The position numbers and the translations under genes were made by a program. The notes below the pieces were generated by a model. That model ran no database searches and was not told where the DNA came from. It saw only the letters and a program-made list of their open reading frames with translations. Source: Candidatus Mediterraneibacter intestinavium (GTDB lineage: Bacteria; Bacillota; Clostridia; Lachnospirales; Lachnospiraceae). From it: a stretch of 64,000 nt of DNA. Location of the stretch: positions 1 to 64,000 of the forward strand of contig DWXK01000075.1 in the NCBI GenBank assembly GCA_019119205.1, read 5' to 3'. Below, one piece after another: positions 35,197 through 42,289 of this stretch. How positions within the stretch are numbered: position 1 is the first letter of the stretch; each line of letters starts with the position of its first letter.

Positions 35197-36384
35197 ATGA
35201 TGCGATTTGGGAAAAGAGCGGCGGTCCTGGCTATGGCTGGAGTATTTGGCGTATCATGCATGACGGGCTGCAGCGGTTCGATCGATACAGAAGCGGTCGT
35301 CGCAACTGTGGGAGGAGAGGATATCACTCTTGGAGTCGCCAACTTCTACGCAAGGATGCAGCAGGGACAGTATGAGACGTACTATGCCAGCATGATGGGG
35401 ACGACGCCGGAGGAGATGTGGACACAGGAATACACGGAAGGGACAACCCTGGAGCAGGAGACAAAGGACGGTGTCCTTGAGATGCTGGAAGACCTTTACG
35501 TGATCTCACAGCACGCTGCGGATTACGAAGTTTCTCTCACCGAAGATGAGACAGATGCGATAGCTGATGCTGCAGCGAAATTTGAGGAGGACAATACCGA
35601 CGAGGCGAAGGAAGCTGTGTCCGGCTACCGGAAAGATGTGGAGAAGCTGCTGGAACTCCTGACGATCCAGACAAAGATGGACAGCGCTATGAAGGAAGGC
35701 GTGGATGAGGAAGTCTCTGATGAAGAGGCAGCCCAGAAGAGCATGCAGTATGTTTACTTCTCATTTACCACAACAGATGATTCGGGGAACAGCACCGAGA
35801 TGACGGATGAGGAGAAGGAAGAACTCAGGACGACAGCACAGGAGTTTGACGATCAGATAAAGAACGGTGAGGACTTTGCGGGCGCGGCGGAATCAGCCGG
35901 TGCAGACGTACAGACCACAACATTCGATTCTGAGAGCACCAGCCCGGATGCTGATCTGATTGCGGCAGTGGATGCGCTGGAGGCAGAGGGAGATGTGACG
36001 GATGTGATCGAGACGGACAGCGGACTCTATGTGGCAGAACTGACCAGCCTTCTGGACCGTGACGCCACAGACCAGGAGAAAGAGAATATCGTAGAGCAGC
36101 GCCGTCAGGATCAGTATGACTCTCTTCTGGAAGAGTGGAGAGAAGCTGCTGATATCACTGTGAATGAGAAAGTCTGGGACAAAGTGGACTTTGAAGACCA
36201 GGGTGTTACGATCATCACATCTGAGGAGGAAGAAAGCAGCACGACAGACGATACCTCAGAGACAGACGAAAGTACAGATTCTTCGGAAGACTCCGCGGCG
36301 TCAGATGAAAATGCAGATACATCAGATAATGGGGATGCATCAGGAAGCGAAGATGAGGCTTCCTCAGACGGGAACGCAGAATAG
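35197..36384 (+). CDS. PrsA/SurA-like foldase lipoprotein
   Basis: PrsA-type lipoproteins help exported proteins fold at the outer membrane face. The 395-residue protein has a lipoprotein signal with lipobox SCMTGC, then the SurA-N-like part beginning VVATVGGEDITLGVANFYARM. A central region from about 180-290 is consistent with a PpiC-like rotamase module (SMQYVYFSFTTT, EDFAGAAESAGA, VIETDSGLYVAELTSLLDRDA), although the fit is divergent. The last ~55 residues are a Ser/Thr/Asp/Glu-rich disordered tail. An AGGAGG ribosome site lies six bases before the ATG. It has its own promoter and terminator. Isomerase activity is not certain. Confidence 0.8.
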   Translation: MMRFGKRAAVLAMAGVFGVSCMTGCSGSIDTEAVVATVGGEDITLGVANFYARMQQGQYETYYASMMGTTPEEMWTQEYTEGTTLEQETKDGVLEMLEDLYVISQHAADYEVSLTEDETDAIADAAAKFEEDNTDEAKEAVSGYRKDVEKLLELLTIQTKMDSAMKEGVDEEVSDEEAAQKSMQYVYFSFTTTDDSGNSTEMTDEEKEELRTTAQEFDDQIKNGEDFAGAAESAGADVQTTTFDSESTSPDADLIAAVDALEAEGDVTDVIETDSGLYVAELTSLLDRDATDQEKENIVEQRRQDQYDSLLEEWREAADITVNEKVWDKVDFEDQGVTIITSEEEESSTTDDTSETDESTDSSEDSAASDENADTSDNGDASGSEDEASSDGNAE

Positions 36385-36421
36385 AGAAGATAAGCTGGTC
36401 AGAGAAAATTAAAAATATGAG

Positions 36422-36459
36422 AAAAACCGCTGGAGGGATCGGACCTTCCGGCGGTTTTT
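36422..36459 (+). terminator. Terminator of the foldase gene
   Basis: AAAAACCGC-TGGAGG pairs with CCTTCC-GGCGGTTTTT around ATCGGA with G-U pairs at two positions, and ends in T-residues. It lies 38 nt after the stop codon. Confidence 0.85.
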
Positions 36460-36544
36460 GCTTCGTGGAACTGCGGCATGACCGGGCGCGCTCTGTGGGG
36501 GCGTACAGACATGCCGCAGTTCTATATGTTCATACGGTGTGCTT

Positions 36545-37030
36545 TCAGATGTACTCACATTTTTCAAAATAATGCATCAGGATGCCTGCGCAGTTCTCTA
36601 CGCCCAGCTCTGAGGTATCAAGGATCATGTGATAATCGTTCACATCACCCCATGTCTTTCCTGTATGCTCGTAATAGTAGGAAGCTCTCTCTTCATCAGT
36701 TCTCTCGACTTTTTCCTTGGCATCGTCATAGCTCAGATCATCTTTTTCCATGATCCTGTGGATCCGGTCCTCCTTATCGGCGCAGACAAAGATATTGAGG
36801 ACGTTCATCCGGTCTTTCAGGATGTCGGATGCACAGCGGCCAAGGATGATGCAGGGATTCTCCGCGAGTTTGCGGATCGCCTCTGCCTCGCTCTCATACA
36901 TGTGATCGTTTACCTTCTCCTCGATATACGCCTTGTCATAGACCGGGATATCAAGCTGTTCGGAAAGTTCTTTCGCGATAATGCTTGCCCCTGTTCCGAA
37001 CCTGCGGCTCATGGTGATAACTAATTTCAT
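36545..37030 (-). CDS. Cytidylate-kinase-like family protein
   Basis: The 161-residue protein starts KLVITMSRRFGTGASIIAKELSEQLDIPVYDKAYIEE, the pattern of the short cytidylate-kinase-like group in which GSGG or similar replaces the classic P-loop GxxGxGKS/T. Here the loop reads RRFGTGAS and lacks the Lys, so standard ATP binding is doubtful. CIILGRCASDIL and FVCADKEDRIHRIMEKDDLSYDDAKEKVERTDEERASYYYEHTGKTWG complete the family look (about residues 60-125). It lies 41 nt downstream of the fprA gene on the same strand and is probably cotranscribed. The substrate is unknown. Confidence 0.8.
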   Translation of the reverse strand: MKLVITMSRRFGTGASIIAKELSEQLDIPVYDKAYIEEKVNDHMYESEAEAIRKLAENPCIILGRCASDILKDRMNVLNIFVCADKEDRIHRIMEKDDLSYDDAKEKVERTDEERASYYYEHTGKTWGDVNDYHMILDTSELGVENCAGILMHYFEKCEYI

Positions 37031-37071
37031 AAGAACTCCTCCTTTGTAGACATAAGATCAAGTGACTTCTA

Positions 37072-38274
37072 TTATAACACTTCTGCGGCGATTTGTCTGC
37101 TGAGAGTTTTTAATTCTTCCATCTGCGCATCTTTCAGGGAAGATTTGACGGTGACGCTGTTTTCAAGGAGCGTCATGCCCTTCATCTCTTCGGTCCTGGC
37201 AGTCATCAGTTTGGTGGACTGCGGCGCCCAGGTACCGTTCCCGAGAAGGGCGATGGTGCGGTTTTTCAGCGCCAGCGCTTTCATATCCTCCAGGAAATTG
37301 TCCATCAGCGGGTAGATCCCGTTGTTGTAGGTGGGTGCCGCCAGGACGATGTGGCTGTATTTAAAGCTGTCTGCGATCAGTTCGGAGACATGGGTTTTGG
37401 AGATGTTGTGGACATGGATGTCTTTCACGCCTTCTTCTGCGAGCATCAATGCGAAAGTGTCCACCATATTCTCTGTGTTGCCATACATGGATGCATAGGC
37501 GATCAGGACTCCCTTTTCCTCGGGCTCGTATTTGCTCCATGTGTCATATTTCCCGATGATGTAGTCCAGATCTGTGCGCCAGACCGGTCCGTGGAGCGGG
37601 CAGATGAACGCGATATCGAGAGAAGCGGCTTTTTTCAGGACATTCTGTACCTGCATCCCGTATTTGCCCACGATATTTGTGTAATAACGGCGCGCCTCAT
37701 CCAGCCAGTCTCTGTCAAAATTGACCTCATCGTTAAAAATGTTCCCGTTCAGCGCTTTGAATGTCCCGAAGGCATCAGCGGAGAAGAGGACCTTGTCGGT
37801 CTCGTCATATGTCATCATGGCTTCCGGCCAGTGGACCATCGGCGCCATCACAAAGTGGAATGTGTGTTTTCCTGATGAGAATGTATCTCCTTCTTTTACA
37901 ATGATCTTCTTCCCTTCCAGGTCGAGGTCAAAGAACTGGTCGATCATGGGGAATGTCTTGGCGTTCCCGATCAGCTGCATGTCGGGATAGCGCAGGATGA
38001 GTTCTTCGATCATGGCACAGTGGTCAGGCTCCATATGGTTTACGACAAGATAGTCCAGTGAGCGGCCGTCCAGTACTGCCTGGATATTCTCAAGGAACTG
38101 GCGCCCTACCGCATAGTCCGCGGAATCGAAGAGTATAGTCTTCTCATCCATCAGAAGGTAGGAGTTATAGGAGACCCCGTCAGAGAGCGGGAAAATGTTT
38201 TCAAATAACTCCAGCCTGCGGTCGCTTGCGCCGACCCAGTACAGATCTTCGGTTACTTTTCTGAAACAGTGCAT
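37072..38274 (-). CDS. FprA-family A-type flavoprotein (oxygen/nitric oxide reductase)
   Basis: FprA proteins reduce oxygen to water or NO to N2O at a di-iron site and protect anaerobes. The start at 38274 follows AAAGGAGG. The 400-residue protein has the MBL-fold di-iron motif NHMEPDHCAMIEE, with later ligands in MVHWPEAMMTYD, FSADAFGTF and CPLHGPVW. The C-terminal flavodoxin domain has the FMN loop ASMYGNTENMVD and APTYNNGIYP. No rubredoxin domain is fused, so a separate electron donor is expected. It is the first gene of a likely two-gene operon with the cytidylate-kinase-like gene. Confidence 0.95.
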   Translation of the reverse strand: MHCFRKVTEDLYWVGASDRRLELFENIFPLSDGVSYNSYLLMDEKTILFDSADYAVGRQFLENIQAVLDGRSLDYLVVNHMEPDHCAMIEELILRYPDMQLIGNAKTFPMIDQFFDLDLEGKKIIVKEGDTFSSGKHTFHFVMAPMVHWPEAMMTYDETDKVLFSADAFGTFKALNGNIFNDEVNFDRDWLDEARRYYTNIVGKYGMQVQNVLKKAASLDIAFICPLHGPVWRTDLDYIIGKYDTWSKYEPEEKGVLIAYASMYGNTENMVDTFALMLAEEGVKDIHVHNISKTHVSELIADSFKYSHIVLAAPTYNNGIYPLMDNFLEDMKALALKNRTIALLGNGTWAPQSTKLMTARTEEMKGMTLLENSVTVKSSLKDAQMEELKTLSRQIAAEVL

Positions 38275-38345
38275 AATAAATCCTCCTTTTATCATCTCTA
38301 TGATTTTATGTCAATGCGGACCTGTCAGATTGTTTGACCGATTCT

Positions 38346-38373
38346 ATTCTATCATAAAAGTCAGATTTGGCAA
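38346..38373 (-). promoter_or_regulatory. Sigma-A promoter of fprA
   Basis: On the minus strand TTGCCA (38368-38373), a 16-nt spacer and TAGAAT (38346-38351) lie 71 nt before the fprA start codon. A second TAGAAT follows five bases later. Confidence 0.55.
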
Positions 38374-38435
38374 GACGGGTATTGATTTTCCTGTCAGGAT
38401 TTCGTATGCTTTTGTAGACAGAACGTTCATGGACA

Positions 38436-38455
38436 GTCACTGTGTGGACAGTGAC
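38436..38455 (+). promoter_or_regulatory. Inverted repeat in the leader of the ArsC-like gene
   Basis: GTCACTGT and ACAGTGAC form a perfect 8-bp inverse repeat around GTGG. It lies 32 nt before the ArsC-like start, between a possible promoter (TTGATT-17-TATGCT, about 38381-38409) and the ribosome site. It could be an operator; the regulator is not known. Confidence 0.4.
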
Positions 38456-38487
38456 ATATAAAAGACGGATAAAGGAGGTAAGATACC

Positions 38488-38835
38488 ATGTTATTTGTTT
38501 GTTATCCGAAATGCAGTACATGCAAGAAGGCAGAGAAATGGCTTGAGGCGCGCGGGGCAGAGTTTGAGAAACGGGATATAAAGACGGAGAATCCGTCCGC
38601 TTTGGAACTGAGGGAATGGCATCAGAAAAGCGGGCTTCCGCTCAAGCGTTTTTTCAATACAAGCGGAAATCTGTATAAGGAGATGAAGTTAAAAGACCGG
38701 CTCCCGGAGATGTCCGAGGAGGAACAGATCGAACTGCTCTCCACGGACGGGATGCTGGTAAAGCGCCCCATCCTTGTGGATGGGGACACAGTCCTGGTCG
38801 GTTTTAAAGAGAAGGAGTGGGAAGAAAAGTTCTGA
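38488..38835 (+). CDS. ArsC/Spx family protein (arsenate-reductase-like)
   Basis: The 115-residue protein has the thioredoxin-like ArsC fold: LFVCYPKCSTCKKAEKWLEARGAEFEKRDIKTENP, followed by LKRFFNTSGNLYKEMKLKDRL, then LLSTDGMLVKRPILVDGDTVLVGFKEKEW. The CxxxCxxC motif and the GMLVKRPI loop are typical of the YffB/ArsC-like branch rather than Spx, which lacks the KRP substrate loop of the same form. No arsenic genes are nearby, and its position next to fprA fits a general redox-stress role. GGAGG lies eleven bases before the start. Confidence 0.88.
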   Translation: MLFVCYPKCSTCKKAEKWLEARGAEFEKRDIKTENPSALELREWHQKSGLPLKRFFNTSGNLYKEMKLKDRLPEMSEEEQIELLSTDGMLVKRPILVDGDTVLVGFKEKEWEEKF

Positions 38836-38860
38836 TGCAGCTTTACGGCTCCGGGACCGT

Positions 38861-39487
38861 CTACTGCTTTTCTTCCAGCTCGATGTCACCTGATGACGCT
38901 TTGAAGGTGATCTGGCGTCCGTCAGATCCTTCCGATGCGTAGGTCCCCTCACTGGATCCGTCGGTGACATAGATCCCGGATGCGCTGTCGGGCAGGATGA
39001 TATCCCCGAAGTCGGCAGCAAGGTCGCATGTGTAGGAAGAGAGTGGTTCGCTGAGGATGATCTGCGTGTCTCCAAAATCATTGGAGCCGTTCAGAGTCTG
39101 AAGCCCCTCTGCTTCCAAAAGGATATCGCCGGACGATGCAGTGGCTTCCGCGGAAACGATCGCGGCATTGCGGAAGGAGGTGTCGCCGAAGTTATTCTCA
39201 GAGACGAGGGTATCTGTTTTGATATCCGACGCCTCGATCTCTCCGGAATCAGTGGTGGTCTCAAGTGAGGCGAAAGTACACTGCTCCAGCGTCAGGTCTC
39301 CAAAACTGGCGGTGAAGGAAGCCTGACCGGCATGGAGTCCCCGGACCTCGAGATCCCCGGAATCGCTGTATACTGTGATGTACGACAGCTCTTTATCTGA
39401 GGGGACATACAGTCTGACGCAGGGAGAAGTCTCCGTTATGCCTGATCCAAAGCCCAGGTTCAGTCCGGAACCGAAAAAGAAGGCTGA
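38861..39487 (-). pseudogene. DUF4097-type beta-helix surface protein, 5' part deleted
   Basis: An open frame on the minus strand runs from just after a stop (39488-39490) to 38861, about 208 codons, with no plausible ATG/GTG start and ribosome site at its head. The translation shows the repeating DUF4097 pattern SGDLEV, FGDLTLEQ, SGEIEA, FGDTSFRN, SSGDILLEAEG, FGDTQI, FGDIILPDSA and a final SSGDIELEEKQ. The expected N-terminal signal or membrane segment is missing. The frame begins beside a truncated DUF1700 gene, so a deletion has joined the two genes. A TTG at 39118 is not a convincing start. Confidence 0.75.
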
Positions 39488-39603
39488 TCAGATCCTGCCT
39501 CCTCGAAATATTCTTCAAAATATTCGATCGCTCTGGCGTAATCCTCTTTTGGGAGGCGGCGGAGTTTCTTTGAAAGTATCTTCATATACTCAGTCTTGTT
39601 CAT
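39460..39603 (-). pseudogene. DUF1700-type membrane protein, truncated after 47 codons
   Basis: The ATG at 39603 overlaps the padR stop by 14 nt and is followed by the typical DUF1700 start MNKTEYMKILSKKLRRLP, with FEEYFEEAG nearby. DUF1700 proteins are normally around 200 residues with several membrane helices. Here the similarity stops after EEYFEEAG and the frame ends at TGA (39460-39462). The downstream bases are DUF4097 sequence in another frame. The PadR-DUF1700-DUF4097 order is common in Firmicutes, so an internal deletion removed the end of one gene and the start of the next. Confidence 0.72.
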
Positions 39604-39916
39604 CTGAGATCCCTCCTTTTACAATATCGTCAATGATAAATTTGTACTCATTCCATTCTTTCAGCAGTTTTGCCTGCCGGTCTCGGCCGGCGCCAGTGAT
39701 CCGATAATATTTTCTGTTGCGTCCCTGGTACGGCTGGTCGTAAGTATCGACATAGCCGTGTTCCTGCAGCCGTTTCAGGACCGGATATAGTGCGGAGTCT
39801 TTCATGGGCGCCGCCCGCTTGATGATCTGGCTGATCTGATAGCCGTAGGCGTCCCCTTCCGTGATGACAGACAGGACGAGAAAGTCCAGCAGGGGAGCGG
39901 TCAATGGAAATGCCAT
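39590..39916 (-). CDS. PadR family transcriptional regulator
   Basis: PadR proteins are winged-helix repressors. The 108-residue product shows the family features LLDFLVLSVITEGDAYGYQISQIIKRA, DSALYPVLKRLQEHGYVDTYDQ and RKYYRITGAGRDRQAKLLKEW, then a short C-terminal dimer helix. Its start lies downstream of a consensus promoter that overlaps a 12-bp palindrome, so it probably represses itself. In related genomes this regulator controls DUF1700/DUF4097 envelope-stress genes; both partners are broken here, although the regulator is intact. Confidence 0.93.
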   Translation of the reverse strand: MAFPLTAPLLDFLVLSVITEGDAYGYQISQIIKRAAPMKDSALYPVLKRLQEHGYVDTYDQPYQGRNRKYYRITGAGRDRQAKLLKEWNEYKFIIDDIVKGGISDEQD

Positions 39917-39949
39917 GTTATCAGTCCTTTCCTTTTGATATATTTATTT

Positions 39950-39961
39950 AGTATATATACT
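39950..39961 (-). promoter_or_regulatory. Palindromic operator candidate of padR
   Basis: AGTATATATACT is a perfect 12-bp palindrome lying just downstream of the -10 element, at about +5 to +16 of the predicted padR transcript. Its place and symmetry fit a PadR self-repression site, though the surrounding AT-rich DNA makes chance more likely. Confidence 0.5.
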
Positions 39962-39971
39962 TTTTATATAT

Positions 39972-40000
39972 ATTATATTTCATATAATATATATTGTCAA
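39972..40000 (-). promoter_or_regulatory. Consensus sigma-A promoter of padR
   Basis: On the minus strand TTGACA (39995-40000), a 17-nt spacer and TATAAT (39972-39977) match the consensus at all twelve positions. It lies 56 nt before the padR start. Confidence 0.85.
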
Positions 40001-40229
40001 CATATATTTGATCAAAATTAAAAATGCTGAGATCACTGATTTTCACGAAAATAAAGAAAACTTTACAGGCAGGAGGCTGTAATGCATATGAAAATCATGT
40101 TAAAATGAGGAAGAAATGCGAAAAAATCGATTTTTTGAGAATATTCGGACGATATTGCTCGATGCGTGCCGTGTACTTTTGAAAAAGTGCACGGTACACA
40201 TGAAAAAAGATCAAGGAGGGATGAGACAG
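40001..40229 (+). promoter_or_regulatory. Leader region of the MoxR operon, with a stable hairpin
   Basis: This ~230-nt gap between divergent padR and moxR is AT-rich and holds no convincing gene. At 40166-40180 and 40183-40197 a 15-bp stem (GTGCCGTGTACTTTT with two G-U pairs) forms a tight hairpin 15 nt before the AAGGAGGG ribosome site (40213-40220). No T-tract follows, so it is not a terminator. A TAAAAT at 40101-40106 could be a -10 element, but I see no good -35. Confidence 0.45.
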
Positions 40230-41195
40230 ATGGCGGGAGAAGAACGTTTGGCATGGCGGGTGATCGATGAGGTGGAGAAAGCCGTGGTCGGAAAGAGGGA
40301 GATCCTGACAAAGATCATGACGGCGATCCTTGCCGGAGGTCATATTCTGATAGAAGATATCCCGGGGACGGGAAAGACAACGATGGCGGCGGCCTTTTCC
40401 CGGGCTATGGGGCTTGAGGTAAAGAGGGTGCAGTTTACGCCGGATGTGCTGCCGTCTGATCTGACGGGCTTTACTGTATATAGAAAAGAGACGGAGGAGT
40501 TTGTCTATCAGCCGGGAGCGGTGATGTGCAACCTTCTTCTGGCGGACGAGATCAACCGGACTTCGCCCAAGACCCAGTCAGCTCTGCTGGAAGTGATGGA
40601 GGAGCAGCAGGTAACGGTGGACGGCATCACGAGAAAGACCAGGGAACCGTTCATTGTGATCGCGACGGAAAATCCGGCGGGATCAGCGGGAACACAGCTC
40701 CTCCCGGAATCCCAGCTGGACCGTTTCATGATCTGCGTCAGCATGGGGTATCCCACTGTGGAAGAGGAAATAGAGATATTGAGAAGGAGTCAGGAAGGTG
40801 GGAACAGAGGACGGCTGGCGGAGGCGGAAGTGGAGCCGGTCCTGGATGCGGCTTCCCTGCTCGCTATGCGGAAATCCGCAGGAGAGATCTTTGTGCATGA
40901 AAGGATATACCGCTATATTGCAGAACTGGCAAAAGCCACGAGAGAAAATGAATGGACGGAACTGGGGCTCAGCCCCAGAGGAACGGTTGCCCTGACGGCG
41001 ATGGCAAAGGCATGTGCCTGGCTGAAGGGAAGGGAATATGTTGTCCCGGCAGATGTGACAGAAGTGTTTGACTGTACTGCGGCTCACAGGATCTTTCTGA
41101 ACATGAAGGCGAGAGTGGGGCATATCCGGAGGGAGGAAGTGATCCGGAGAGTGTCTGAGGAGGTACAGCAGCCTTCTGTCAGGAAAAGGCGGTAG
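40230..41195 (+). CDS. MoxR-family AAA+ ATPase
   Basis: MoxR ATPases act as chaperones that assemble or mature partner proteins, often with DUF58 and vWA-type proteins. The start at 40230 is nine bases after AAGGAGGG; the ATG at 40221 is too close to it. The 321-residue protein has Walker A EDIPGTGKTTMA, Walker B LLLADEINRTSPKTQSALLEVMEE, sensor-type ATENPAGSAGTQLLPESQLDRF and the lid domain with SPRGTVALTAMAKACAWLKGREYVVPADV. It heads an operon with DUF58 (6 nt later) and a transglutaminase gene, a widespread three-gene set. Confidence 0.94.
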   Translation: MAGEERLAWRVIDEVEKAVVGKREILTKIMTAILAGGHILIEDIPGTGKTTMAAAFSRAMGLEVKRVQFTPDVLPSDLTGFTVYRKETEEFVYQPGAVMCNLLLADEINRTSPKTQSALLEVMEEQQVTVDGITRKTREPFIVIATENPAGSAGTQLLPESQLDRFMICVSMGYPTVEEEIEILRRSQEGGNRGRLAEAEVEPVLDAASLLAMRKSAGEIFVHERIYRYIAELAKATRENEWTELGLSPRGTVALTAMAKACAWLKGREYVVPADVTEVFDCTAAHRIFLNMKARVGHIRREEVIRRVSEEVQQPSVRKRR

Positions 41196-41201
41196 CAGAG
41201 T

Positions 41202-42257
41202 ATGATCAGAAGGATTATATCATATCTGATCTTCCTGCTCATCATCCTGTATCTGTTCTTTATGTACAACGATGCGGTACTCTCCGGGATCCTTGTGCTG
41301 GCGCTGCTCACACCGGTTTTCTCGGCAGCGTACCTTGTGAGAGCGAGAGGGAGACTGAGCCCGGATCTGGACAGGATCCCCGCGATGGGCGAATGCGATA
41401 AACGGATCCGCGCAGCTGTCATGCTTGAGAACCGGTCCAGATTCCAGAGTCTCCATTATATGAGCAGGATATCGGTAAAAAACCAGTTTGCGAAAAAGAA
41501 AGCCAGAAGTGATCTCAGGGGTGTCATCCCACCGAGGAAGAAAGAGGTCTGCTGGTGCGAGTTTGAGTCTTCGATGTGTGGAAATGTGGAGATTGAACTG
41601 GAATCCGTGAAGATCTTTGATCCGTTCGGTTTCTTCTATATAAAAATACAATGCCATATGAGTTCTGTGATCAAGGTGATGCCGGAGTTTAGTCCGATGC
41701 CCTTCGAAGTTACGAGAAGGACAAGAGAGTTCCAGGCGGAAGCGGAAGAATATTCCGGGGAGAGACGGGGAGATGACCCGAACGAGCCCTACCAGATCAG
41801 GGAATACCGGATGCAGGATCCTCTGCGGGATATCCACTGGAAACTCAGCGCGAGAGAAGATGACCTGATGGTCCGGGAGAGAGGGTTCCCTCTGGGATGC
41901 GTTGTCCTGATCCGGATCGATCTTCCTGAAGGAGAGCAGTCCGCTGAAGGGTTCTCGCGCCTGCTCGGTACGGCAGCCTCTTTATCGGTCACGCTGGCGG
42001 AGCAGAAATGTATCCATATGGCAGCGTGGTATGAGGAGAAAAATGAGAGGATCGTGAAGATGAGTATCCGGGACGAAGAGAGTGCGTATGAATTCATCTG
42101 GCGGCTGATGGAGATCGTTCCATACAAGGATAAAGAAAAAGCGGAGGTCTGTTTTGAGGAGGCGTTCAAAGGACAGGAGTTCAGCAGCGTTGTGACGATA
42201 GACGGAAAAGGAGTTTTGAGGAAAAACGGAGAGATCCCGGAAATCCTCCGCGTGTAA
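41202..42257 (+). CDS. DUF58 domain-containing membrane protein
   Basis: DUF58 proteins are partners of MoxR ATPases. The 351-residue product has two membrane helices near the N-terminus (about 4-23 and 26-46), a beta-rich region with the marker VKIFDPFGFFYIK, and the DUF58 core YQIREYRMQDPLRDIHWKLSAREDDLMVRE, then a vWA-like part with VVLIRIDLPEGEQ. The function of the family is not settled; cell-envelope or export complexes have been proposed. It lies between moxR and the transglutaminase gene, spaced for cotranscription. Confidence 0.88.
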   Translation: MIRRIISYLIFLLIILYLFFMYNDAVLSGILVLALLTPVFSAAYLVRARGRLSPDLDRIPAMGECDKRIRAAVMLENRSRFQSLHYMSRISVKNQFAKKKARSDLRGVIPPRKKEVCWCEFESSMCGNVEIELESVKIFDPFGFFYIKIQCHMSSVIKVMPEFSPMPFEVTRRTREFQAEAEEYSGERRGDDPNEPYQIREYRMQDPLRDIHWKLSAREDDLMVRERGFPLGCVVLIRIDLPEGEQSAEGFSRLLGTAASLSVTLAEQKCIHMAAWYEEKNERIVKMSIRDEESAYEFIWRLMEIVPYKDKEKAEVCFEEAFKGQEFSSVVTIDGKGVLRKNGEIPEILRV

Positions 42258-42289
42258 ATGAAAAGGGACGGGAAAGGAAAGAAAAGAAG

